This document shows positions 33,009 through 42,600 of a DNA stretch of 59,561 bases, one piece after another. Below the pieces are notes generated by a model. It searched no databases. It was not told the origin of the DNA and saw only the letters and a list, made by a program, of their open reading frames with translations. Every line of letters begins with the position of its first letter. Position 1 is the first letter of the stretch. This DNA comes from a virus: positions 1-59,561 of IMG/VR virus record IMGVR_UViG_3300034160_000048. One strand, given 5' to 3'. Made by a program: the position numbers and the translations under genes.

Positions 33009-33236
33009 TTATACCTCTACCGATTCGTCGGGACGGACGAAGGGAAGGTGAATGTTGTCAGCACGACGGACGGGCAGGCGATATGGGTCGTACAGGTCGG
33101 AGTCGTCCTTGCAGACACGGAGCCCGGGCAAATTACCGTCTGGGATAAGCTGAGCCAGCGGGAACTTGCGACGGCAACGGTCGCAAATGCCAATGCCTAA
33201 GGTAGGCTCGCCGGTCGTGTCGAGGAAGATACTCAT
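33009..33236 (-). CDS. Small zinc-binding virion-region protein
   Basis: A 75-residue protein starting MSIFLDTTGEPTLGIGICDR. Residues about 18-24 form CDRCRRK and a later RVCKDD completes a possible C4/C3 metal site. The ATG at 33236 overlaps the upstream stop (ATGA); the longer frame from 33299 is inside the upstream gene. Similar small Cys proteins often sit beside adaptor genes in podoviruses. Function unknown. Confidence 0.6.
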   Translation of the reverse strand: MSIFLDTTGEPTLGIGICDRCRRKFPLAQLIPDGNLPGLRVCKDDSDLYDPYRLPVRRADNIHLPFVRPDESVEV

Positions 33237-34291
33237 CGCGTGTACATCGAAATGTTGGGGCTGAGCATCGTCGGGGACTTGTCGCGCTCTTCCGCCCAAG
33301 CTTCTGCGAGGGCTTCCTTAGCATCGGCACGGATGCTGGGAAGCAAGTCGGCATTAGCCTCCGGGGTGACGCGGATAAGATCGGCAGCGAGCCCCAGCAC
33401 CACGGCGCGATACCAGCGCTGCGGAATCTCGAGCGACTGACCCAGCGTACCTACGTCCATGATGTGGCGGTGCGTCAGGACGATCAATTGCTTGAAAGTC
33501 GAGGAGCTGTCAGGCGCGGGCCAGATGTTGAGGTTGATGACGTTGTACTGACGGTCGAGCCAGTATTGAACGGGCGATCCCTGCAAGGTCTTGTTGGGCA
33601 GGTAAAAATAGTCGTCCTTGTTCAGACGCGCAATCGGGATCTCCGTTGGATTATACCCAATCACGAACTCGCGGACGCTAAGCGTGGTCGCAGCCCCCGC
33701 CTGGATTTTCCAGTACACTGCGGAGGGCAAGGAAGCGACGTCAACCCAAAACCACTCCGAATCCACGGCCGCCAGAGTAGTGTTGGCATACGCGGTCGTG
33801 TAAGTGATATCGTCGTCCGAGTACTGGATTGCGATGTCCCAAGTACCGGTCGCTCCGGGGAGGATACCAAACGACGTTGGCTGGACGCCATCGACAAAGA
33901 CCCCCTTAATGTAGCCCGCTACACCGCTGTTGGTCGTGGCGGTCGACAAGTCACCATCGAAAGCGTAGTCAGCGTCGTTACCCGACGAGAACGTGTAGAC
34001 ACCACTAGCCCGCTGCAACGTACGAATGTTGGCGTTGAGGACATCAACCGCGCCGACATCACACGGGATGACCGGGTTGCCCTGATACAACGGCAGGATG
34101 TCCCGGGTCTGGCACCACAGCGGGGCACCCTTGTTGGCCAGCGACGACAGGAGCAAGTACAACTTGTCCTTCGCTACGTCGATCATCTCCGCCCCGAGCG
34201 ACTGCGGGGGCATCCGGCACTCACGATAAGCGTGATCAATCACCTTCATCGTGTTGAAAGCGGTCGCCCCAACTGTGCCCGAGACAGCCAC
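33233..34291 (-). CDS. Head-tail connector protein with inserted carbohydrate-binding-like domain
   Basis: A 352-residue protein. Residues 1-80 and about 215-352 resemble podovirus tail-adaptor proteins (FNTMKVIDHAYRECRMPPQS, PVQYWLDRQYNVINLNIWPA, PQRWYRAVVLGLAADLIRVT). Between them a beta-sandwich segment (DADYAFDGDLSTATTNSGVA, GTWDIAIQYSDDDITYTTAY) looks like an F5/8-type discoidin domain. So it may be a neck protein exposing a sugar-binding domain. Confidence 0.6.
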   Translation of the reverse strand: MAVSGTVGATAFNTMKVIDHAYRECRMPPQSLGAEMIDVAKDKLYLLLSSLANKGAPLWCQTRDILPLYQGNPVIPCDVGAVDVLNANIRTLQRASGVYTFSSGNDADYAFDGDLSTATTNSGVAGYIKGVFVDGVQPTSFGILPGATGTWDIAIQYSDDDITYTTAYANTTLAAVDSEWFWVDVASLPSAVYWKIQAGAATTLSVREFVIGYNPTEIPIARLNKDDYFYLPNKTLQGSPVQYWLDRQYNVINLNIWPAPDSSSTFKQLIVLTHRHIMDVGTLGQSLEIPQRWYRAVVLGLAADLIRVTPEANADLLPSIRADAKEALAEAWAEERDKSPTMLSPNISMYTR

Positions 34292-34648
34292 TTAGCAGTC
34301 CTTCTTGCCAAACATCGGAGCCTTGCTGAAGGCCCGGCCGCCCTTTTTCATCGTGGTGCTGGCCATCATCGGAAGGTTGGGACCACGGCGGGGAGCCATC
34401 CGAGCCATGGCAGCCAGCGGCGAAGCCGCAGCCGCGTTTGGCATCGCCGGGGGCGGCATCGAGTCCACAATCTGGTCAACAACCCTCTTGAGGGGGACCC
34501 GGGGACGGCGGGCCATACCCCCCGCGCCCTTCTTGATAGGCAACCCCCGGGTATGCGCCGTCACGCTCGTGACCTTGCCGGTACTGCCGGTAAAGCCAAA
34601 CTCAGGCGGAAAAGTGTGGCTGGGACGAGCGTGGTAGGGTTTCTTCAT
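34292..34648 (-). CDS. Small basic Pro/Met-rich virion-region protein
   Basis: A 118-residue protein, basic and low-complexity: GFTGSTGKVTSVTAHTRG, then ARRPRVPLKRVVDQIVDSMP and MKKGGRAFSKAPMFGKK. It overlaps the methyltransferase stop (ATGA). Composition suggests a disordered structural or nucleic-acid-contacting protein. Unassigned. Confidence 0.55.
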   Translation of the reverse strand: MKKPYHARPSHTFPPEFGFTGSTGKVTSVTAHTRGLPIKKGAGGMARRPRVPLKRVVDQIVDSMPPPAMPNAAAASPLAAMARMAPRRGPNLPMMASTTMKKGGRAFSKAPMFGKKDC

Positions 34649-35163
34649 GCCGGAGCCCTCTTGATTAATGCCGCGTGAATGTCCTGCGTCACATTCATGT
34701 AGTGAGTGGAGGCGAACACCTGCGCATCGTAAGCCCGCTGCGCCCAGCCGCCGCCGATGGTGCCCGTGACCTGATGGTCAAAGTCACACTTCAGGGCGTA
34801 ATGGCCGTGCGTCAGCTTGTTAACCTCGCGCCAAGCCTTGTTGAAGTACCAGAACGAGTCGGCGCACACCGGGGGAAACACGTGCGTGAAGTCCTGGACA
34901 GCACGAGAGGAATTATAGGCGGGGACGATAAACGTGGCCTTCGCCCCGACCGCCATCACGCGGTAGACCTCGTCCATGAACTTTCCGCGCTCGAGCCCCG
35001 GGATGTGCTCCAGCACGTGGGAGCAATGCAGCTCCTCTACCTCGCCATCCTTGATAGGCCACGGAAAAACCATGAGGTCGTGAACGATGTCCGAGCCTTC
35101 AAACAGGTCCATCCCCGTGAAGCCCTCGCGCTTGTTCTGGCCAGCACCTACGTCGAGCTTCAT
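34645..35163 (-). CDS. SAM-dependent methyltransferase, class I
   Basis: A 172-residue protein. MKLDVGAGQNKREGFTGMDL gives the SAM-binding glycine loop and acidic residue after strand 2, and ELHCSHVLEHIPGLERGKFM is the post-motif region of the Methyltransf_11/12 type often found with sugar-pathway genes. ATGA overlaps join it to the dehydratase upstream and the basic protein downstream. Substrate unknown; a sugar or glycan is likely from context. Confidence 0.75.
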   Translation of the reverse strand: MKLDVGAGQNKREGFTGMDLFEGSDIVHDLMVFPWPIKDGEVEELHCSHVLEHIPGLERGKFMDEVYRVMAVGAKATFIVPAYNSSRAVQDFTHVFPPVCADSFWYFNKAWREVNKLTHGHYALKCDFDHQVTGTIGGGWAQRAYDAQVFASTHYMNVTQDIHAALIKRAPA

Positions 35164-36170
35164 GACACCAACCTCAGTTCACGATTCAGCAGCCAATGGG
35201 GGTTCCCGAGCGTCCATTTTACCACGGAGGCGATATCGTCTTCAATGGTAGCGCCATGAGTGTACCCCATCTTCTTCAACTTCTCTCCCGACAGCGCGTA
35301 GCGCAGATCGTGCCCGGGCCGCGACGAGTGGAAGTCGACCATTTCATAGAACAGGGGCTTACCGACGCTGGCGGCAATCAACTGCGCCAGCTGAAGGTTG
35401 TCAAGCTCGCGCTCGCCCACAACGTTGTATTTCTCCCCGAACCGCCCGTGTTCCATCACGAACGTGACCGCCTCGGCTACCCGCCGCGCGTGGATGTAGA
35501 ACCGGGAGCCCGCCTTGGTCTTCGAGGCGTTGGCGTGGATCGTGACGACGTCACCCCGGTTGACCTTGTCGATGGTCATCGGTACGAACTTCTCAGGATG
35601 CTGGCGCTCCCCGATTACGTTCATCGTGTGCGTAATCATGATCGGCATCTTGTAAGTGTTGGCGAAGGCCACCGCGAGTTCCTCGCCACCTGCCTTGGCG
35701 GCAGCGTAGGGGTTGCCGCTGTTGTAGCGCGCGTTCTCGTCGTACGCGACGCCTTCGGGGGCAGGGCCGAACACCTCGTCGGTCGAGAAGTACAGGAACT
35801 TGCCGCACCCGACATGGCGGGCATAATTAAGCAAGTTGCAGGACGCCACGACGTTTTCCTGGACTGCGAGCATCGGGTCCTCGATGCTGCGGTCGACATG
35901 GGTGAGCGCCGCAAGATGGTAAATCTCGTCGAACTCCCCAAGCTGGGCCGCGAGCTGCCCATTGATCTCGGCGCGCAGGTCGTGAAAGATCACCTTGATG
36001 CGGTTGTTGACCGGAAGGACGTCCATGACTTCGTGCAGCCGGTTAAGGTTGCCTGAGGTATCCAGACGGTCGATCAGCGTCAGGTGGCTGTCGGTCGTGC
36101 GCAGCAGGTGGTCGACAAGGTGGTGCCCGATAAATCCTGCACCGCCGGTAATTAGAACTCTCTTCTTCAT
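35160..36170 (-). CDS. NAD-dependent sugar epimerase/dehydratase, dTDP-glucose 4,6-dehydratase-like
   Basis: A 336-residue short-chain dehydratase. MKKRVLITGGAGFIGHHLVD holds the GGxGFIG NAD-binding loop, YFSTDEVFG contains the Thr/Asp/Glu active-site region of RmlB-type dehydratases, and YNSGNPYAAAKAGGEE has the YxxxK pair. It likely makes a 4-keto-6-deoxy sugar or related product. It forms a group with a glycosyltransferase and a methyltransferase. The TDE triad favours dehydratase over epimerase. Confidence 0.82.
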   Translation of the reverse strand: MKKRVLITGGAGFIGHHLVDHLLRTTDSHLTLIDRLDTSGNLNRLHEVMDVLPVNNRIKVIFHDLRAEINGQLAAQLGEFDEIYHLAALTHVDRSIEDPMLAVQENVVASCNLLNYARHVGCGKFLYFSTDEVFGPAPEGVAYDENARYNSGNPYAAAKAGGEELAVAFANTYKMPIMITHTMNVIGERQHPEKFVPMTIDKVNRGDVVTIHANASKTKAGSRFYIHARRVAEAVTFVMEHGRFGEKYNVVGERELDNLQLAQLIAASVGKPLFYEMVDFHSSRPGHDLRYALSGEKLKKMGYTHGATIEDDIASVVKWTLGNPHWLLNRELRLVS

Positions 36171-36198
36171 ACATCCTCTCTAAGTTTACGGCACGCCG

Positions 36199-36921
36199 CT
36201 ACCACAGGATATCCGTGGTGTGGTCGTAGTGCCCGGCTTTGACGCGAGTATCGCAACAAAACTTGAATCCTTCCTTGCCGGCCCTCTCGTAGAAATAGAG
36301 GTCCTGCGTGTAGACTTTGGAGCCGCTCGCCGGGTCCCAGCGCTGTTCGGTGACGAACCACGGCTTGGCAACCTTCTTGAACATCTCCATCTTGAAGAGG
36401 TTGAACCCCATCCCGAGCCCGTACGTCGGATGGAAAGTGTTATCCATCGGGGGCTGCGGGCGGAAGTTAACGACCTTGTCGTTGATGTCGCCGTAGATCA
36501 TCGGCTGACCCAATTCACCCTTGGTCCAGTATAGGGCCCCGGCGACATCATACTGCCCCATTGCCTCGTACAGCTTCAGCAGGCCGTCGGGCGGGGGGAT
36601 AACGTCGTCCTCCCATGTGAGCATGTACTTGTAGTCGGGGAGGTTGGTGAGGATCCAGTCGACTGCCCAATTGTAGGCCGCCCCTACTTCCATGCCCGCC
36701 GCGAAAATCGGGCCCACCACCCGGTTGTTCATCGGGCGAATCACGGACTGCAGCGAGTTGACGAAGCGGGGAGTCAGGCACGGCCCGCCCCGGGTTGGCA
36801 CCACGATCACAGTGGACAGATCTTTGTAGATCTGCCCCGCTTCCAGCCTCGCGACCGAGGCCGCGATGTTGGAGTTGTTGCGCCCTTCGACGTTTTCAGG
36901 GAAAAGAACTTGGGGATTCAC
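36199..36921 (-). CDS. Glycosyltransferase, GT-A fold
   Basis: A 240-residue protein. DLSTVIVVPTRGGPC starts the nucleotide-binding fold, YMLTWEDDVIPPPDGLLKLY contains the acidic metal-binding motif (EDD in place of DxD), and GHYDH near the C-terminus offers a second metal site. It probably transfers a sugar made with help of the adjacent dehydratase, to host surface glycan or to a virion protein. No membrane segment. Confidence 0.72.
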   Translation of the reverse strand: MNPQVLFPENVEGRNNSNIAASVARLEAGQIYKDLSTVIVVPTRGGPCLTPRFVNSLQSVIRPMNNRVVGPIFAAGMEVGAAYNWAVDWILTNLPDYKYMLTWEDDVIPPPDGLLKLYEAMGQYDVAGALYWTKGELGQPMIYGDINDKVVNFRPQPPMDNTFHPTYGLGMGFNLFKMEMFKKVAKPWFVTEQRWDPASGSKVYTQDLYFYERAGKEGFKFCCDTRVKAGHYDHTTDILW

Positions 36922-36933
36922 AAAATACCTCTT

Positions 36934-37638
36934 TTAAGCTTGTATCCAGGCAATTGAAATGCCGCTGCTACTAGGACCTTCTAGCACCAATATCGCGCCA
37001 ATTGTGTCGTGAATCGCAGGATCATTTACTACCCACGTAGCCGTGAACGCCCCACCAGACCCTAATAGTCGATGGCATGCCTGCGTCGGCAGGTTGACCG
37101 AGCCGTTCGTGTACTGGCCGTCATCAGTAAACCCTGATGGTACTGTCGAGAAGATAGTCGTTGAGCCAACTGTGTTCTCATGCGAACGAATTGCAAATGC
37201 TGCATCGCCAGAAACAGGGGCAGACGGAGAAGTACCAGACGACAACGAAAGAGTGGTTGACGAAGAGATCTGCTGGACTTTCGCAGTTGTCCTTGTAGCT
37301 GGAGTAGCAGGACCGCCCGAGTACTTCCAGATGTACAGAAGCCCGTCTGTTCCACCCGTGACAGTCGGGGGCGTAATGACATGGGACCCACCAGCGCAAT
37401 TCTTCTGCACATAGAAGCCGCCATAGCAGCTACTGCTATCTGAATACGCTACAAACGAGTTTGTTTCTTTGGTGAACGTACCTGCCGAGTCTGTCATCGC
37501 GCTGAGATCGGAGAAATTGATTCCCGTGAACGCAGCTATCAACGTGTCCCCAGCGGCAATTGTATTCGTTAGGGACCCAGTGATCGTGTTCCACGATCCG
37601 GTGCTTTCACCGAAGTACAGCAGTGTGACGGTCGCCAC
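36934..37638 (-). CDS. Beta-rich virion surface protein, unassigned
   Basis: A 234-residue protein starting MATVTLLYFGESTGSWNTIT. It is Ser/Thr/Gly-rich with regular strands (IAAGDTLIAAFTGINFSDLS, GLLYIWKYSGG, AVSGDAAFAIRS-like segments) ending DTIGAILVLEGP. The pattern is that of a jelly-roll or Ig-like fold on phage fibres. The DNA is clearly lower in GC than the flanking genes, suggesting transfer. It overlaps the tailspike stop by one base. Confidence 0.5.
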   Translation of the reverse strand: MATVTLLYFGESTGSWNTITGSLTNTIAAGDTLIAAFTGINFSDLSAMTDSAGTFTKETNSFVAYSDSSSCYGGFYVQKNCAGGSHVITPPTVTGGTDGLLYIWKYSGGPATPATRTTAKVQQISSSTTLSLSSGTSPSAPVSGDAAFAIRSHENTVGSTTIFSTVPSGFTDDGQYTNGSVNLPTQACHRLLGSGGAFTATWVVNDPAIHDTIGAILVLEGPSSSGISIAWIQA

Positions 37639-39518
37639 TACGTTGTCCTCTCGTATGCGCCGCGATCATGGGTTGAGTTCACGGGCGCTGCATTCAGCGC
37701 GAACCCGTAGCTACGCGTGACGCCTGACGGGCTGCTGCCCGTATCCACGCAGGGACTGGCAAGCTGCAACGTGAAGTCGCCGGTTGCGGCATTCGTGAAC
37801 AGCGGATTGCCGTAGGCGCCCGCGCTGTCGCCTGCGGGCTTCGTGGTCAACCGACCGTCGGGGTCGTACCACTGGTTATCGTTAAGGACTTCGCCACCAG
37901 CGAGTGAATCGAAGTCGTAGCCGTTGGCCGAGTGAGACGGCGTTTGCATGAAGATGTTGTTTTCGATGCGGACGCGGCCACTCGTGACCGTCGCCTCGTT
38001 GCGGACAGCGAATTGCCCACTCACCCGGCCCCACCCGTAGATGGTGTTGTTCGTCACCGTGATTTCATTCGCCACTGTAGGCGCAATGCTCTGCATGTGA
38101 ATGCCGTCAACGCCCGCGTCCTCGATGACGTTGTTGTACGCCACGACGCCTTGCGTGTTGTTCGAGATATTCAGCCCGTGCTTGCTTGTCGTCTTGATCC
38201 AGTTATAGGCCACGGTGTTGTTGCGCATCCCGGCACCGTTCGCGCCGTCGTAGAACTGGATGCCGTTGCCGAAGGTCATGTTGTAGATGTAGTTGAACGC
38301 GAGAATGTTCCCGTTCGCGACGTTCCCGCTGCCGGTATCGAACCCATCCATGTAGAACCCGTGCTGGGTGTCAGCCTCTGACCCCGCGCCGTAGATGTCG
38401 TGGATGTAGTTGCCGTAGAAACGGCCATTGACGGGGCTTCCTTCAATCCCCGCCGAACGTCCCTGACTCGTGGTGCTGACCGTACTCGGCCAAGTCGCCT
38501 CGCAATTGATGATGCGCCAATACTGCCCGTGGTTCTGCGTGTTGAACGGCGCTCGGTCGCTGCCCGCAGCCGCCGCAGGGTTCACTTTCAGATTGCTGAT
38601 CTGAATGTACTGGCACCATCCAATAGTCCCGCCGCCGCCATAGGCGGTAACCGACGCTGTCGCGTTGTTGCCGTCGTTGCCGTTGAACCCGCCGTTGTCA
38701 CCAGACCCGACCCACGCCACAACCTCGGGGGAGTTCGCGCCCGCTGCGCCGGGGTAGCTCGTGACGACAATCGGCCCACGATCTGTTGCGCCGGTCGCGG
38801 GCCTGCCGGTGATCTTGTAAAGATCCACCCACCGATTGTTCAGCCCGGTCGCGCTGTAGGTGCCGGCGCGCAAGATGACATGCGTGCCCGGCTTCGCGCC
38901 ATCCTCGCCCGCATTGTCGCTGACATTTGCGCCATTCCACGGCAACGCGCCGCTCTTGCCGCCGCTGTTCTGGAGTTCCAGCTTCGGAGAAGTGATCGTA
39001 CCCGCGTTCGCGTTATTCGCCGTGCCGCCGATGCTGTCCTTGTCCACGAAGATGATGCTGCCGGGCTGCGGCGTGAACGTGATCACCTCTGCGAACAGAT
39101 CCACGTACTTGCCGCTACTGGTGCTGTTACCCGGACTCGTTCCGCCGACCGTCACGCTGACTGCGTAGGCAGTGCCAGCGCTCAGTCCAGTAAGCGCACC
39201 GACCTGCACGGTCAGCCTCTTGACGCCCAAGGCATTGAGCTTCGCGTTGACCGTATTCGTCAAGCAGCGATAGTTATCAACGTTCACACCGCCGATGGTC
39301 ACGAAGTTCGTCGTGCCGTAGTCGCTGAAGTTGCCGAAGTTGGTGCCGTAGATCGAGAGATAACAGCCCTTGCTGTTCTCGCCCCCGGTCACCGGGCCGG
39401 CTGTGATGTCGGTGTACAGGATGAACGGCGCAGATCCGCCGCCCCCACCGCTCGCGCTCGACCACACCCCGCCGCCGGCCTTGCCGAGCACGTTGCCGCC
39501 TAATAGGTAAATACCCAT
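37638..39518 (-). CDS. Tailspike with right-handed beta-helix; candidate polysaccharide depolymerase
   Basis: A 626-residue protein. Residues about 40-140 look like an IPT/TIG-type beta-sandwich (CYLSIYGTNFGNFSDYGTTN). From about 155 (IIFVDKDSIGGTANNANAGT) to the end the sequence is a parallel beta-helix with regular coils (ILAFNYIYNMTFGNGIQFYD, NTVAYNWIKTTSKHGLNISN, GVVAYNNVIEDAGVDGIHMQ). Pectate-lyase-like spikes of this kind bind and cut O-antigen or capsule. It closes with DRGAYE, a frequent end of such helices. Confidence 0.78.
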   Translation of the reverse strand: MGIYLLGGNVLGKAGGGVWSSASGGGGGSAPFILYTDITAGPVTGGENSKGCYLSIYGTNFGNFSDYGTTNFVTIGGVNVDNYRCLTNTVNAKLNALGVKRLTVQVGALTGLSAGTAYAVSVTVGGTSPGNSTSSGKYVDLFAEVITFTPQPGSIIFVDKDSIGGTANNANAGTITSPKLELQNSGGKSGALPWNGANVSDNAGEDGAKPGTHVILRAGTYSATGLNNRWVDLYKITGRPATGATDRGPIVVTSYPGAAGANSPEVVAWVGSGDNGGFNGNDGNNATASVTAYGGGGTIGWCQYIQISNLKVNPAAAAGSDRAPFNTQNHGQYWRIINCEATWPSTVSTTSQGRSAGIEGSPVNGRFYGNYIHDIYGAGSEADTQHGFYMDGFDTGSGNVANGNILAFNYIYNMTFGNGIQFYDGANGAGMRNNTVAYNWIKTTSKHGLNISNNTQGVVAYNNVIEDAGVDGIHMQSIAPTVANEITVTNNTIYGWGRVSGQFAVRNEATVTSGRVRIENNIFMQTPSHSANGYDFDSLAGGEVLNDNQWYDPDGRLTTKPAGDSAGAYGNPLFTNAATGDFTLQLASPCVDTGSSPSGVTRSYGFALNAAPVNSTHDRGAYERTT

Positions 39519-39524
39519 CGTCGA

Positions 39525-39644
39525 TCAGCCGAACGCGACGACGGCCATCAGGACCACGACGAGGACGAGGATGGCAATGGCGGCCTCGCGGACATGCGCT
39601 CCGACGTAGGTGGCGACCTTGTCGATGATTTCTCTACCGGTCAT
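39525..39644 (-). CDS. Small single-pass membrane protein
   Basis: A 39-residue protein: MTGREIIDKVATYVGAHVRE followed by an Ala/Ile/Leu/Val helix ending AVVAFG. The start has an excellent TAGAGGAGATGTAAA leader, and it fills the gap between the giant fibre gene and the tailspike gene. One C-terminal transmembrane helix is clear. Role unknown; a lysis or envelope effect is possible. Confidence 0.65.
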   Translation of the reverse strand: MTGREIIDKVATYVGAHVREAAIAILVLVVVLMAVVAFG

Positions 39645-39656
39645 TTTACATCTCCT

Positions 39657-42600
39657 CTAGTAATCAAAATTAAGCCAAGGGCGAGCGCGGCTGACCTGCA
39701 GCGACGCCTGGGAAACTGCATAACTTGCCATCATGCCGCCAGTGGTGGCCGAGTAGTAGCGGGCATCCTGATCCTCGATGACCGAAACGTTAGACGCAAA
39801 AATTGTGCTTACAAAAACACGACCCCATGACAGATTTGACTGGTTGGTCATCACAAGGAAAGACTGCCTGAACGCACCAGTATTGCCAACCGAAGCGGTG
39901 CTGACCCTGAAGCCAACGTGGTATTTGGAGCCGGCATGTAGAGTGGTCGCGAAGGGCAAATAAAAGTGCTTCTGACCCGTCAGGGACGAGATGAAGCCAG
40001 TGCCGGCGGAACTCACTGTGTAGCTGCCAGTGCCCTGCGAGATCGTAAGACCTCCGCTAAGGTTACTCGAAAACGAAGCCTGTATGACCATCTGCGAAGT
40101 TGAAATAGACTCGTACTGCGTACTGCTCGCGCCTGCGCCTGCCTTATATAGGCCATACTGGATTGTCTGACCAACTGAATGACTAACGCTGGACGACGCG
40201 TTGTTGAAGCTGCAAGCCATTTCGATAGCTGACACGGCCGCGTTGTCCGGGGGGAACACGGGGAAGTAATACATCGTGTTATGGCCGTAGCTAGAGTAAG
40301 CAGTATTATTGCCTAGCGGCCACGGCTCCCACACACTAGCGACGGGCTCGGCGTATCCAATACTAATGGTGGAGCCATTAGTACTAATCGAAAGATCGCC
40401 CGTGGCCGACAAGGAGGAAGAAGCTGGGGCGCTAAAATTAATGACGCTGCCATTCGTGCCTGACAAGGTGACGTTGATGCCACTATAGCCGATGGTCGAA
40501 CCGCTGGCCGTTGTGTTGCCGGCAGTGTTGGCCCCAAGGAGGTTAATCCAGTTGTTTTCGGCAGCAGCACCGGGGGCCGCGACCGACGCCGTGATTATGC
40601 CACCAACGCTGGTTCCGAATGTGACATTATTGGCGTTGCTGAATCCAAGGGTTGTGAAACTGAAAGAACCGTTGGATGCCGACGCTACTGGGGTTACACC
40701 GCCCCCGCCGGCCCCAGCGCTGATATCAATCCGAATACCGGCAGTGTTGTGGGTGATCGACCCCGACACGTTCGTGCCGTTGAAGGTCGTCGCCGTATTG
40801 CTGAAATACTGCGTAACGGTCGGGACGGTGTAGGACAGGCCCACGCTGCCTGCGGTGTTCGTGAACGTCGCACCGTTGCCGTTATTGAACGCCAGCGTCT
40901 GGAAGGCGCTCGAGCCTCCCGACGCGCTAAACGCCTGATTACTTTGGGTGGCCGACAGGAGGAGCGAGCCGCCCGACAGGCCAACCGACACAATGCCCTG
41001 ACCAACAACCGACATCGACCGGATGTCGTAACTGCTAGACGAAGACTGCCCCGTGGTCTGGCTACTTGCATACAGGCCACCCGGCTGGACCCCCATCGAA
41101 ATTGTTGAGCCGTTGGCGCTGATCGAAAGAGCACCCGTGACCGACAAAGATGAAGTCGCAGGGGCCCCGATTGAAAGCGTCATTGACCCCGCATTGGTCG
41201 AGCCTGATAGGGTGATATTAGCACCGCCCGCCAGAATGAGGCGACCAGTGACAGCACCAGTATCACCAGAAGTATTGCCGCCGGTCGAGACACCCGCTGT
41301 ATAACCCGCGCCGCCGCCCGCGCCGCCTGAAATGATGTAGGTGCCGCCACTGAGGCCGACCGACACTCCGCCCGCGCCCGAGAAAGTGATCGACCGGGCG
41401 TCAACCGTGGACGACGAGGATTGGCCGGTCGTATTACCGACACCATACAGACCTACGGTCTGGACTGTCTGCGGCGTGGTGGTCTGGCCACTAATAAGGT
41501 ACGAGCCGCCCGACAAGCCGACAGAAACACCACCGGAGCCCACAAAAGTGAGCGATCGGGCGTCAATGGTGGAACTGGACGACTGGCCATAAGTTTGGGA
41601 AGAGCCGTACAAGCCCAGCGACTGCGCCGACTGTGCAGGCACTGTATACGACGCCGTGATCTGATTTGATCCCGACATGCCGAAGCTGATGCCGTTGGAG
41701 TTGGCAAAAGCTACGGTGCCGGTTGACACACTCTGCGTGCCCGCCGAAAGTCCGACCCCACCGCCAGCTCCCGGGGCGGCGACACTGATCGCAAGACCAT
41801 TGCTATTGAGAGTGATACTCGCATTGGTGGCACTAGTGCCAACGCCTGCGTAATTTCGGGCATCGAGACTGATGCCAGCACTATTGACGGTCCAAGTAAC
41901 GTTTGACTGCGCGGTAGCAAGACCAACCGCATCCGTCGAGGCGCGGGCCGTGGTCAGTCCGTTATGGCTCGCCGTAATGACCGAACTGTTGGACATCCCG
42001 AACGTGATGCCGTTCGCATTGTTGAATAGGACTGTACCAGTCGTCGCCGCAGTTTGTGTGCCCGCCGCAAGAATATTGTACCCATCCGCCCCACCGCCAC
42101 TGGGGGCGACCGACAACGACAACGACAGACCCTGCGAATTATGGGTCATCGAGCCAGATACGTTGGCCCCTGTGAAACCCGTAGCGGTGCCCGCATAACC
42201 GCGTGCATCGATGCTGATTCCGGAACTATTGGCGGTCCAAGTGACGTTCGACTGAGCCGTGTTCAGGCCGATAGCGTCAGTGGAAGCACGTGCCGTCGTG
42301 ATCCCGTTGTGCGAGGCCGTGATGATGCCCGCACTTGCACCCGTGCCCAACCCGAAGCTGATCCCGTTAGAATTACTAAAAGTAACCGTCTGGAAGGTGT
42401 TAGAGACGGTACCCGCTGAAATCCCGATCGGAGCTGCCGCAACCGAAGCACCGATAATGCTAATTGTGCTGCCAGCGGTCGATACCGTAATGTTTGCGCC
42501 CGCCACAAGACTCGAAGTCGCGGGGGCGTTAATCGAAATGGTGGCGTTGCTACCACTACTCGACTGGCTCAGGCTGATCGGACCACTGCCGACCAGCACC

